DNA of 6,330 nt. It comes from Rickettsiales bacterium (GTDB taxonomy: Bacteria > Pseudomonadota > Alphaproteobacteria > Rickettsiales > UBA1997). Below the pieces are notes generated by a model, which was not told the DNA's origin, ran no database searches, and worked only from the letters and a program-made list of their open reading frames with translations. Shown piece after piece: positions 1 through 5,119 of this stretch (the stretch's first letter is position 1; each line of letters opens with the position of its first letter). The DNA lies in NCBI GenBank assembly GCA_947441695.1, contig CANEUK010000088.1, forward strand, positions 1 through 6,330, in the 5' to 3' direction. Made by a program: the position numbers and the translations under genes.

Positions 1-146
1 TAATTGGTCGCGGTAAAGCCGAAGAAGAAGTTCCAGCAGCGGGTGTGGCAGCTCCAGCAGCGGGTGCTGCAGCTCCAGCAGCGGGTGCGGCAGCTCCAGC
101 CAAGGCAGCTGAAAAAAAGACCGAGAAAAAACCTGAAAAAAAATAA
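1..146 (+). CDS. C-terminal end of an unidentified protein with an Ala/Pro/Gly repeat and Lys-rich tail (possibly ribosomal protein L25)
   Basis: This is the 3' end of a gene that begins before the window; codons are read from position 3 and the stop is TAA at 144-146. The visible part starts IGRGKAEEEVPAAG. It continues with three units of PAAG(V/A)AA and a partial fourth, then a Lys/Glu-rich end (about AEKKTEKKPEKK). Such a tail is disordered and low in complexity. A short acidic linker followed by an Ala-rich tail occurs at the C-terminus of some bL25/CTC ribosomal proteins, and I suggest that only as a weak guess; trigger factor or another ribosomal protein with an extension would also fit. 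This frame is chosen because it ends just before a strong terminator, whereas the competing frame runs through the terminator into the next gene. The coding status is fairly sure; the identity is not. Confidence 0.7.
   Translation, partial: IGRGKAEEEVPAAGVAAPAAGAAAPAAGAAAPAKAAEKKTEKKPEKK
33..110 (+). repeat. 21-bp in-frame tandem repeat (three units plus a partial fourth)
   Basis: Three near-identical 21-bp units lie at 33-53, 54-74 and 75-95, followed by a degenerate partial unit at 96-110. Each unit reads CCA GCA GCG GGT, a variable Val/Ala codon, GCA GCT, which encodes PAAG(V/A)AA. The units differ at only one or two bases (GTG, GCT or GCG at the variable codon). The stretch is much richer in GC than its surroundings. 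Because 21 is a multiple of three, changes in unit number would alter the tail length without breaking the frame. Confidence 0.9.
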
Positions 147-173
147 TTCAGCTAAAACTTTCATAAAAAAAAT

Positions 174-211
174 AAAAAAGAGCTTCAAATTAGTTTTTGA
201 GGCTCTTTTTT
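174..211. terminator. Bidirectional intrinsic terminator shared by two convergent genes
   Basis: The left arm at 174-189 pairs with the right arm at 196-211 around a 6-nt loop, TTAGTT. The stem has 16 pairs including one T-G wobble. Its core is GAGC with GGCTC, flanked by six A on the left and six T on the right. Read on either strand, the hairpin is therefore followed by a U-run. It lies between the upstream plus-strand gene (stop at 146) and the minus-strand dehydrogenase, whose TAA begins in the loop, so it plausibly ends transcription from both sides. Confidence 0.85.
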
Positions 212-963
212 GTTGGCAATTTTGCAAAAATAGGATCGGTAATTTTGCAAGAAAGCAAACTTGCTAACCAAACTAGAAAATAAAAAGGAAAAGGAAACGC
301 GATGCGCGATTTGTTTTTTGATAAATCGTTTTTGATAATTGAAGCACATTTTTCAGAACTCATTAAAAATGGCATAAGAAAATCATTCACAGCGGTCATT
401 GGAGTTTTAACATATCCAGGACAAACGGCATTTACGCTAATTCCAAATTTAGCTAAATTTCCTCGCAAACCTTCGGCATAAACTCTAATTGCCGCTTTGC
501 TGGCTGAATAAGCCGGAGAACTTGGAAGACCGCGAAATCCAGCCAAAGAAGAAATCAAAGCAATTTGACCACTTTTTCTAATTTTCATTTTTTCAATTGC
601 CGGATGAATAATATTTAACACGCCGTCAACATTGGTTGAAAAAATTTTTTGCACTTGATCAAAACTTTCAACGCCGCCAGCGGTTCCGGCTGAAATTCCG
701 GCATTTGCAACCACCAAATCTAGCGGATAATTTTCTTCAATTTTTTCAATCCAATTTTTGGTTGCCAATTTTTCAGTCACATCAACAATTTCTAAAACAA
801 CATTTGCTTTTAATTCTTCGCATAGAATTTTTGTTGTTTGTAATTTTTCTAAATTTCTGCCACATAAAAACAAATTTATTCCTGATTTTGAATATGCAAT
901 TGCTAGAGCGCGACCAATTCCGCTGCCAGCGCCCGTAATTAAAATATTTTTAGGATTTTTCAT
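190..963 (-). CDS. Short-chain dehydrogenase/reductase (classical SDR, NAD(P)-dependent)
   Basis: This 257-residue protein is a Rossmann-fold oxidoreductase of the classical SDR family; the substrate cannot be told from sequence. Visible motifs are the TGAGSGIG cofactor loop (10-17), DV (61-62, adenine contact), NAG (87-89), the structural Asn111, catalytic Ser139, Tyr152 and Lys156 in YSASK, and PG (182-183) with a following Thr. Length is typical. Near the C-terminus, about residues 223-239 (FPFPFYFLVWLASLLSC) are strongly hydrophobic, which suggests membrane association, as in some SDRs acting on lipids or acyl chains (inference). The start at 963 places the cofactor motif at the usual distance from the N-terminus, but no Shine-Dalgarno sequence precedes it. 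It is divergent from tmk with 3 bp between start codons, and its stop lies inside the terminator hairpin. The SDR call is firm. Confidence 0.93.
   Translation of the reverse strand: MKNPKNILITGAGSGIGRALAIAYSKSGINLFLCGRNLEKLQTTKILCEELKANVVLEIVDVTEKLATKNWIEKIEENYPLDLVVANAGISAGTAGGVESFDQVQKIFSTNVDGVLNIIHPAIEKMKIRKSGQIALISSLAGFRGLPSSPAYSASKAAIRVYAEGLRGNLAKFGISVNAVCPGYVKTPMTAVNDFLMPFLMSSEKCASIIKNDLSKNKSRIAFPFPFYFLVWLASLLSCKITDPIFAKLPTKKSLKN
952..955 (+). promoter_or_regulatory. Possible weak ribosome binding site for tmk, inside the divergent dehydrogenase gene
   Basis: AGGA lies 11 nt before the tmk ATG. It is the only purine-rich SD-like core found at a sensible distance from any start in this window. 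It falls within codons 3-5 of the opposite-strand dehydrogenase, so if used, the tmk leader must begin inside that gene. The spacing is slightly long and the match short, so this is tentative. Confidence 0.35.
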
Positions 964-966
964 AAA

Positions 967-1602
967 ATGAAGCCGCTTTTTATTAGTTTTGAAGGAATTG
1001 AAGGTTGCGGAAAATCAACCCAAGCAAAAAAATTGCACGAGTTTTTTTTAGAAAAAAATATTTCTTCAATTTTAACTCGCGAACCCGGCGGCACCAAAGC
1101 TGGCGAAAAAATCCGCGAAATTTTAATTGACGGAAAAATTACCAAACTTGAAGCCAAAACCGAACTTTTTTTAAATTTTGCTGCGCGTCTTGAACACATT
1201 GAAAAGCTTATTAAGCCAGCTTTGCAAGAAAAACAAACCGTAATTTGCGATCGCTTTTTTGACTCAACTTATGCTTATCAAGGAAACGCTTTTGGGCTTG
1301 ATAAAAAGCTAATTGACGACGTCAAAAAAATGACCATTGGCAATTTTGCGCCCGACATTACTTTTTTGATTGATCTGCCAGTTGACGTTGCTTTTAGGCG
1401 CATTGATGGTCGAAGCGAAAATAATCGCTACGAACAAATGGGTTTAGATTTTCACCAAAAAGTGCGTGATGGATTTTTGTTTTTAGCTAATAAAAATTCG
1501 CGCATCAAAAAAATTGATGGCACTAAAAATCAGCAAGAAATCTCTTTAGAAATTATTGACGAACTTATCAAAAAAAATCTTCTTTTATTAACCTCAAAAT
1601 AA
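967..1602 (+). CDS. tmk: Thymidylate kinase (dTMP kinase)
   Basis: Phosphorylates dTMP to dTDP with ATP, the step shared by the de novo and salvage routes to dTTP, in the cytoplasm. The 211-residue length is normal for bacterial Tmk. Visible motifs are the P-loop GIEGCGKST (10-18), TREPGG (37-42) in the dTMP site, the DRF motif (95-97) followed by DSTYAYQG, PDITFLIDLP (129-138), and a lid with R144, R145 and R149 (FRRIDGRSENNRYEQ). Basic residues in the lid rather than the P-loop match the E. coli-like type II enzymes. The ATG at 967 puts the P-loop at the usual N-terminal place. The gene starts 3 bp from the divergent dehydrogenase and ends 6 bp before mdh, so it probably heads the tmk-mdh-pbp transcript. 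In many bacteria tmk sits beside holB; that gene is not here. Identification is firm. Confidence 0.97.
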   Translation: MKPLFISFEGIEGCGKSTQAKKLHEFFLEKNISSILTREPGGTKAGEKIREILIDGKITKLEAKTELFLNFAARLEHIEKLIKPALQEKQTVICDRFFDSTYAYQGNAFGLDKKLIDDVKKMTIGNFAPDITFLIDLPVDVAFRRIDGRSENNRYEQMGLDFHQKVRDGFLFLANKNSRIKKIDGTKNQQEISLEIIDELIKKNLLLLTSK

Positions 1603-1608
1603 AACTTT

Positions 1609-2556
1609 ATGATCAAAAGAAATAAAATCGCTCTTGTCGGCGCGGGCAATATTGGCGGCACTTTAGCCCATTTAGCTGGCTTAAAAAATTTAGGCGATGT
1701 GGTAGTTCTTGACGTGAATTCTGGCGTTGCTTCGGGCAAATCGCTTGATTTAGAACAAAGTTCGGTGGTTGAAGATTTTGACGCCAACCTAAAAGGCACC
1801 AGCGACTACGCCGACATTGCTGGAGCTGATGTTGTGATTGTGACTGCGGGAATTGCCAGAAAACCCGGAATGAGTCGCGACGATTTAATGTCAACCAACA
1901 CTTCCATTATCAAATCAGTTGCCGAAGGAATTAAACAACACGCGCCAGAAGCTTTTGTGATTGTAATTACCAATCCGCTTGACGCCATGGTTTATGTGAT
2001 GCAAAAAGTTTCGGGTTTGCCCGCCAATAAAGTGGTGGGAATGGCTGGCGTGCTTGATTCTTCGAGAATGTCACTTTTCTTGGCGCGCGAATTTGGGGTT
2101 TCGGTTGAAGATGTCACCTCTTTTGTTTTGGGCGGTCATGGCGATACAATGGTGCCGCTAATTCGCTATTCTTCGGTGGCCGGAATTCCGGTGCCAGATT
2201 TAATTGAAATGGGTTGGACAACTAAAACCAAAATTGACGAAATTGTTCAACGCACGCGCGACGGTGGCGCCGAAATTGTTAAGCTTTTGGGAACTGGTTC
2301 GGCTTTTTATGCGCCAGCTTCTTCGGCAATTTTAATGGCGGAAAGCTACTTGTTTGACAAAAGAAAAATTTTGCCAGTTGCCGCGCACCTAAACGGAGAA
2401 TATGGAGTTAAGGGTTTATATATCGGCGTTCCTTGCGTGATTGGTAAAAACGGCGTTGAAAAAATTGTTGAAATCAAATTGAACTTGCAAGAACTAACCA
2501 TGTTTAACCGCTCGGTTGAAGCAGTGAAAAAGTTAGTTGAAGAAACCAAGTTGTGA
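1609..2556 (+). CDS. mdh: Malate dehydrogenase, NAD-dependent, LDH-like type
   Basis: Interconverts malate and oxaloacetate with NAD in the TCA cycle, in the cytoplasm. The 315-residue protein has the Rossmann loop GAGNIGG (11-17) and Asp35 at the end of beta-2, which favours NAD over NADP. The substrate loop RKPGMSRDD carries Arg84 and Arg90; Arg at the first of these positions marks malate rather than lactate dehydrogenase. Also visible are TNPLD (121-125), catalytic Asp150 and binding Arg153 in LDSSR, and catalytic His177 in GGHGDT. Length and motifs match the LDH-like MDH found in alphaproteobacteria. It begins 6 bp after tmk without a recognisable SD, which suggests co-transcription. In many alphaproteobacteria mdh precedes sucCD; here a penicillin-binding protein follows instead. 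By eye the coding sequence uses more GC-rich codons (GGC, GCC, GCG) than its neighbours, as might be expected for a highly expressed gene. Identification is firm. Confidence 0.96.
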   Translation: MIKRNKIALVGAGNIGGTLAHLAGLKNLGDVVVLDVNSGVASGKSLDLEQSSVVEDFDANLKGTSDYADIAGADVVIVTAGIARKPGMSRDDLMSTNTSIIKSVAEGIKQHAPEAFVIVITNPLDAMVYVMQKVSGLPANKVVGMAGVLDSSRMSLFLAREFGVSVEDVTSFVLGGHGDTMVPLIRYSSVAGIPVPDLIEMGWTTKTKIDEIVQRTRDGGAEIVKLLGTGSAFYAPASSAILMAESYLFDKRKILPVAAHLNGEYGVKGLYIGVPCVIGKNGVEKIVEIKLNLQELTMFNRSVEAVKKLVEETKL

Positions 2557-2601
2557 TTGGGTTTATGAAGTCAAAATTTACCCTTACAAAACCTTGAAAA
2601 A

Positions 2602-4173
2602 ATGCCCAAAACCGAAATCAAAAAATCGCGACTTATTTTAATTTATTTCTGCATTTTAGCGGTTTTTGTGGCGATTATTTTGCGCATGATTTTTGTGGTT
2701 GCTTTTGGCGACAAAGTAAAAGTTAGCGGAATTTACGATCCGCGACTTGCGGGCAAGCGCGCCAATATTTACGACCGAAACGGAGTTTTGGTAGCAACTG
2801 ACTTAAAAACAAAATCGCTTTATTTAAGCAGTATTTTGGTAAAAGATTCTCAAGAAATTGCTCAAGGTTTAGCTCAAATTTTTTCAGATATTTCTTATCA
2901 CGAAATTTTAAAAAAAATTTCGGATGGAAAAAATTCAAAACAATGGATTTTAATCAGGCGAAACCTAACTCCAAAACAAGTTGAACAAGTACAAAATTTG
3001 CAAATAGCGGGTTTGCTGTTTGAAGATGATCGCATTCGAGTTTATCCGCAAAAATCAATCACAAGTCATTTTGTTGGTTATGTTGATTTAGATCGCAAAG
3101 GTCTTTCTGGCATGGAAATGCAATATGATCGCAGTTTGATGGCTGGAGAAGATTTGCATTTGTCGCTTGATGTGCGCGTGCAAGATATTTTGCATGATGA
3201 GTTGCTGATTGGAATGGAAGAATTTCGGGCTAAGGCGGCTGCGGGAGTTATTATGGATGTAAATAATGGTGAGGTTTTAGCGTTATCATCTTTGCCGGGA
3301 TTTGACCCAAATTTACAAAACGAAGCCAACGCAAATCAGCGTTTTAATCGAGTTACTTCAGGAGCTTACGAGCTTGGATCGGTATTTAAAGTTTTTACCA
3401 ACGCCATGGCTTTTGAAAAAAAACTGATAAAAATAACCGATGTTTATAACGTGCGCAACCCGATAAAATATGGTCGATTTACCATTAAAGATGATCATGC
3501 GGTTAAAGATGAAATGACGATTGGCGAAATTTTTTCTTATTCTTCCAACATTGGAACCGTAAAAATTGCCGACAAAATTGGCATTGAAAACCAAAAAGAT
3601 TTTTTGGCAAAATTTGGTTTGCTTAAAAAAATTGACGCAGATTTTCCGGGATTGGCGCGCCCGATTTATCCAAAAACTTGGCGCGAAATAAATCTTTATA
3701 CAATTGCTTATGGACACGGAATTGCTATCACGCCACTACATTTAGCAAATTCGGTTTCGGCAATTGTAAATGGCGGAATGCTTTATCGTCCTTCTTTTTT
3801 AAAACTAAAAGAGGCACCAAAAGGAGAAGAAATTTTAAGCCAAGAAACCTCTAAAATAATGCAAGTAATGATGCGAAATGTTGCTTTGGAAGGAACTGGC
3901 CGCAAAGCTAATATCGAAGGCTACGAAGTTGGCGGAAAAACCGGAACTGCAAATCGGGCTGAATTTGGCGGCTATAACGAAAATTTAACCATGGTTTCAT
4001 TTGTTGGAGTATTTCCGATTTCGCAGCCTAAATATTTGGTTTATATAATTTTTGATCGTCCAAATTATAGCTTTAATACTGCTGGCATGATTGCTGCACC
4101 AGTTGCTGGAAGGGTAATAAAAAATATCGCTCCAATTCTTGGAGTTAGACCGAAGTTTGTAGAAAAACCTTGA
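2602..4173 (+). CDS. ftsI: Class B penicillin-binding protein, FtsI/PBP3-like peptidoglycan transpeptidase
   Basis: Cross-links peptidoglycan peptides at the outer face of the inner membrane; the family member FtsI works in the septal ring with FtsW. The 523-residue protein has a short cytoplasmic N-terminus, one membrane anchor at about 10-35, and the class B dimerisation-domain signature near 52-61 (KRANIYDRNG). A transpeptidase domain runs from about 185 to 510. Its catalytic motifs are intact: SVFK with nucleophile Ser260 and Lys263, SSN at 314-316, and KTGTA at 446-450. Length is somewhat shorter than E. coli FtsI, and no PASTA repeats are present. It starts 45 bp after mdh, with no SD, and ends 75 bp before the convergent trmL. 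It lies apart from the division cluster (mraW, ftsL, murE) where ftsI usually sits. FtsI is preferred over the elongation PBP2 because of the domain pattern and length, but a PBP2 role cannot be excluded from sequence alone. An intact active site argues for a functional cell wall. Confidence 0.9.
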   Translation: MPKTEIKKSRLILIYFCILAVFVAIILRMIFVVAFGDKVKVSGIYDPRLAGKRANIYDRNGVLVATDLKTKSLYLSSILVKDSQEIAQGLAQIFSDISYHEILKKISDGKNSKQWILIRRNLTPKQVEQVQNLQIAGLLFEDDRIRVYPQKSITSHFVGYVDLDRKGLSGMEMQYDRSLMAGEDLHLSLDVRVQDILHDELLIGMEEFRAKAAAGVIMDVNNGEVLALSSLPGFDPNLQNEANANQRFNRVTSGAYELGSVFKVFTNAMAFEKKLIKITDVYNVRNPIKYGRFTIKDDHAVKDEMTIGEIFSYSSNIGTVKIADKIGIENQKDFLAKFGLLKKIDADFPGLARPIYPKTWREINLYTIAYGHGIAITPLHLANSVSAIVNGGMLYRPSFLKLKEAPKGEEILSQETSKIMQVMMRNVALEGTGRKANIEGYEVGGKTGTANRAEFGGYNENLTMVSFVGVFPISQPKYLVYIIFDRPNYSFNTAGMIAAPVAGRVIKNIAPILGVRPKFVEKP

Positions 4174-4190
4174 TCAAATTCAGGAAAAAG

Positions 4191-4214
4191 AATTTTTAGA
4201 CGTCGTCAAAAATT
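4191..4214. terminator. Possible weak hairpin between convergent pbp and trmL genes
   Basis: AATTTTT, a bulged A, then GAC (4191-4201) can pair with GTC AAAAATT (4205-4214) around a 3-nt loop. It lies in the 75-bp gap between the pbp stop and the trmL stop, where a shared terminator would be expected. The stem is A/T-rich, has one bulge and lacks a clear U-run outside the stem, so termination here is only suggested. The same gap also contains a 9-nt direct repeat, AAATTCAGG, at 4176-4184 and 4222-4230. Confidence 0.3.
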
Positions 4215-4248
4215 TGAAGCGAAATTCAGGTTTTATGCGACAGACTTT

Positions 4249-4695
4249 TTAAATAGCTTGCGCCTGCGCTAAAATAATTGAGCAAGAAACTGCTACATTT
4301 AATGAGCGCATATTATTTTTCATTGGAATAAAAATTCCTTGATAAGCCGCAAGACTTACTTGCGTAGGAACTCCGGAGCTTTCGCGACCAAAAATTATTA
4401 AGTCGTCTTCTTTAAAAATAAATTTACGATAATCTAGGTTTGCTTTGGTTGAAGCCAAAATTAAACGCTGATTTTTAGCTAAAACTTCTGTAGAAAAAAA
4501 ATCGTCAAAAGATTGGTGACGAAAGATTTTGGCGTGGTTGATATAATCGAGCGCCGATTTTCTTAATCGATTAATGTCAAATGGAAAGCCGCATGGTTCT
4601 ATAATGTGAATATCAGAGTCAAAGCAAACGCAAGTGCGAATTATCGCGCCAACATTTTTAGCAATTTCGGGTTGATATAAAACAATTTTTGGCAT
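4249..4695 (-). CDS. trmL: tRNA (cytidine(34)-2'-O)-methyltransferase, SPOUT family
   Basis: TrmL methylates the 2'-O of the wobble nucleotide 34 in tRNA-Leu isoacceptors using S-adenosylmethionine, acting as a dimer with a deep trefoil knot in the cytoplasm. The 148-residue protein is close to the size of the compact SPOUT enzymes that consist of little more than the methyltransferase domain. Visible motifs are the N-terminal PEIAKNVGAIIRTC (9-22, with Asn14 and Arg20), the knot motif FGRESSGVP (102-110), and IPMKNNMRSLNVAVS (123-137) near the C-terminus. The ATG at 4693-4695 puts the first beta strand (KIVLYQPE) directly at the N-terminus as usual; no SD precedes it. It converges with the pbp gene and diverges from fdx across a 424-bp gap, so it is probably transcribed alone. 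The family is certain; the exact tRNA targets are inferred from the family. Confidence 0.94.
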   Translation of the reverse strand: MPKIVLYQPEIAKNVGAIIRTCVCFDSDIHIIEPCGFPFDINRLRKSALDYINHAKIFRHQSFDDFFSTEVLAKNQRLILASTKANLDYRKFIFKEDDLIIFGRESSGVPTQVSLAAYQGIFIPMKNNMRSLNVAVSCSIILAQAQAI

Positions 4696-4736
4696 GATTT
4701 TTAATTTAATAATTTTTTATTTAGAAAATTTTTGAC

Positions 4737-4765
4737 ATCAAAATTTATATCAAAAATATCGTCAA
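4737..4765 (-). promoter_or_regulatory. Candidate sigma70-type promoter for trmL
   Basis: Read on the minus strand, TTGACG (4765-4760) is followed after 17 nt by TTTGAT (4742-4737), giving five of six and four of six matches to the consensus -35 and -10 boxes. Transcription would start some 35 nt before the trmL ATG. In such AT-rich DNA partial matches are common, so this is only a candidate. Confidence 0.3.
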
Positions 4766-4788
4766 ATTTCTTTATTTATTAAATGAGT

Positions 4789-4904
4789 GTTTTTATAAAA
4801 ACCCATCGGTTATTAATTAATGAACAAAAACAACTTCAAACAAAGTTTTGATTTTGTTTAGCATATGCCCAAACCGATTAAAAATAACGATTTTTATAAA
4901 AACC
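4789..4904. repeat. 14-nt direct repeat within an imperfect inverted repeat
   Basis: TTTTTATAAAAACC occurs at 4790-4803 and again at 4891-4904, 101 bp apart. The core TTTTTATAAAAA is itself a palindrome. The wider arms also match in inverted orientation: 4789-4821 reads GTTTTTATAAAAA, then ATCGGTTATTAATTAAT after CCC, and the reverse complement of 4877-4903 reads GTTTTTATAAAAA followed by TCGTTATTTTTAAT. In addition ATCGGTT (4805-4811) matches AACCGAT (4872-4878) on the other strand. The function is unknown; some of this similarity may come from low complexity. Confidence 0.5.
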
Positions 4905-4913
4905 AAAAATCTG

Positions 4914-4943
4914 TTGCGGATGCACCAATTCACTCATCCGCGA
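4914..4943. repeat. Stem-loop 1: GC-rich inverted repeat in the trmL-fdx gap
   Basis: GCGGATG (4916-4922) pairs perfectly with CATCCGC (4935-4941) around a 12-nt loop. Two more outer pairs, one a T-G wobble, extend the stem to 4914-4943. The GC content of the stem stands out from its AT-rich setting. No T-run follows on either strand, so it does not look like an intrinsic terminator. Confidence 0.7.
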
Positions 4944-4961
4944 GAGCAATTCAAAGGTTAC

Positions 4962-4986
4962 CAAATTCGACTATAAGTCGAATTTG
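4962..4986. repeat. Stem-loop 2: perfect 10-bp inverted repeat
   Basis: CAAATTCGAC (4962-4971) and GTCGAATTTG (4977-4986) are exact reverse complements separated by the 5-nt loop TATAA. The right half is also the first unit of a near-tandem 21-nt repeat. It could be an RNA hairpin or a dyad binding site for a dimeric regulator. Confidence 0.75.
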
Positions 4987-5013
4987 ATTAGTTATAAGCA
5001 GAATTTGAGTAGT
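4971..5013. repeat. Two near-tandem copies of a 21-nt unit
   Basis: The 22 nt from 4971 (CTATAAGTCGAATTTG and on to TTAGT) match the 22 nt from 4992 (TTATAAGCAGAATTTG and on to GTAGT) with four differences, at a period of 21. Two helical turns separate the copies, which would put them on the same DNA face. The second copy has lost the dyad found in the first. Confidence 0.6.
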
Positions 5014-5041
5014 CATTTTCTAAATACTTTATTGAACACGG

Positions 5042-5085
5042 TGAGGCACGAGTCTTGCTCAAGTGCCTTATCTTAAAAAAGATAA
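5042..5085. repeat. Stem-loops 3 and 4 upstream of fdx
   Basis: TGAGGCAC (5042-5049) pairs with GTGCCTTA (5063-5070), with one G-T wobble. The stem continues inward with GAG (5050-5052) and CTC (5058-5060) around the loop TCTTG, leaving a two-nt AA bulge. Overlapping its 3' edge, TTATCTT (5068-5074) pairs with AAGATAA (5079-5085) around AAAA. The two helices share 5068-5070, so they cannot both form in full; this is a possible switch between alternative pairings. The second hairpin ends 34 nt before the fdx ATG. Confidence 0.6.
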
Positions 5086-5119
5086 AAGCAATAACATTTG
5101 CAAATTTTTAAAAAAATCA

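Larger units (their letters stand above)
4696..5119. other. Long divergent intergenic region (trmL-fdx) with several inverted and direct repeats
   Basis: This 424-bp stretch lies between the divergent starts of trmL and fdx and holds no protein gene I can support. The trmL-proximal third (about 4696-4790) is extremely AT-rich and carries the trmL promoter candidate. The middle (4789-4904) contains a 14-nt direct repeat that forms part of an imperfect inverted repeat. The fdx-proximal part (about 4914-5085) is richer in GC and contains three good stem-loops and a small A/T hairpin, detailed separately. It may be a structured fdx leader, an independent small RNA, or a dispersed palindromic element; the sequence alone does not decide. 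I found no tRNA-like cloverleaf and no SRP RNA or tmRNA signature. Confidence 0.75.

Noticed and set aside
4..267. Open frame with a repetitive Gln/Arg/Leu-rich product (LQQRV-like repeats) on the plus strand
   Set aside because: It is an out-of-frame reading of the 21-bp repeat. It runs through the strong terminator at 174-211 and into the end of the dehydrogenase gene. The Ala/Pro/Gly frame ending at 146 fits much better.
636..970. Two plus-strand open frames opposite the dehydrogenase
   Set aside because: They are antisense to a gene with intact SDR motifs, have no start signals and give compositions with no recognisable domain.
2565..2597. A 10-codon frame between mdh and the pbp gene that could act as a leader peptide
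   Set aside because: It has no SD, no regulatory codon run and no attenuator hairpin; a frame this short is expected by chance.
3078..3717. Two minus-strand open frames inside the penicillin-binding protein gene
   Set aside because: The plus-strand protein has all its catalytic motifs in this region; the antisense products show no family features.
4865..4987. A 40-codon plus-strand frame starting MPKPIKNN in the trmL-fdx gap
   Set aside because: No SD, no recognisable domain, and its 3' half runs through stem-loops 1 and 2, whose pairing explains the sequence better than coding does. A conserved small protein in relatives would reopen this.
4971..5013. CRISPR-like array
   Set aside because: There are only two imperfect copies placed head to tail with no spacer between them, and no cas genes in the window.
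4911..5070. tRNA, SRP RNA or tmRNA gene in the structured gap
   Set aside because: I could not place an acceptor stem with a T-arm, and saw no SRP apical-loop signature or tmRNA tag frame on either strand.
5063..5119. N-terminal extension of the ferredoxin from an in-frame GTG
   Set aside because: The added 19 residues are Lys/Asn-rich and unlike the family; the GTG lies within a hairpin arm, and the ATG at 5120 gives the standard length.
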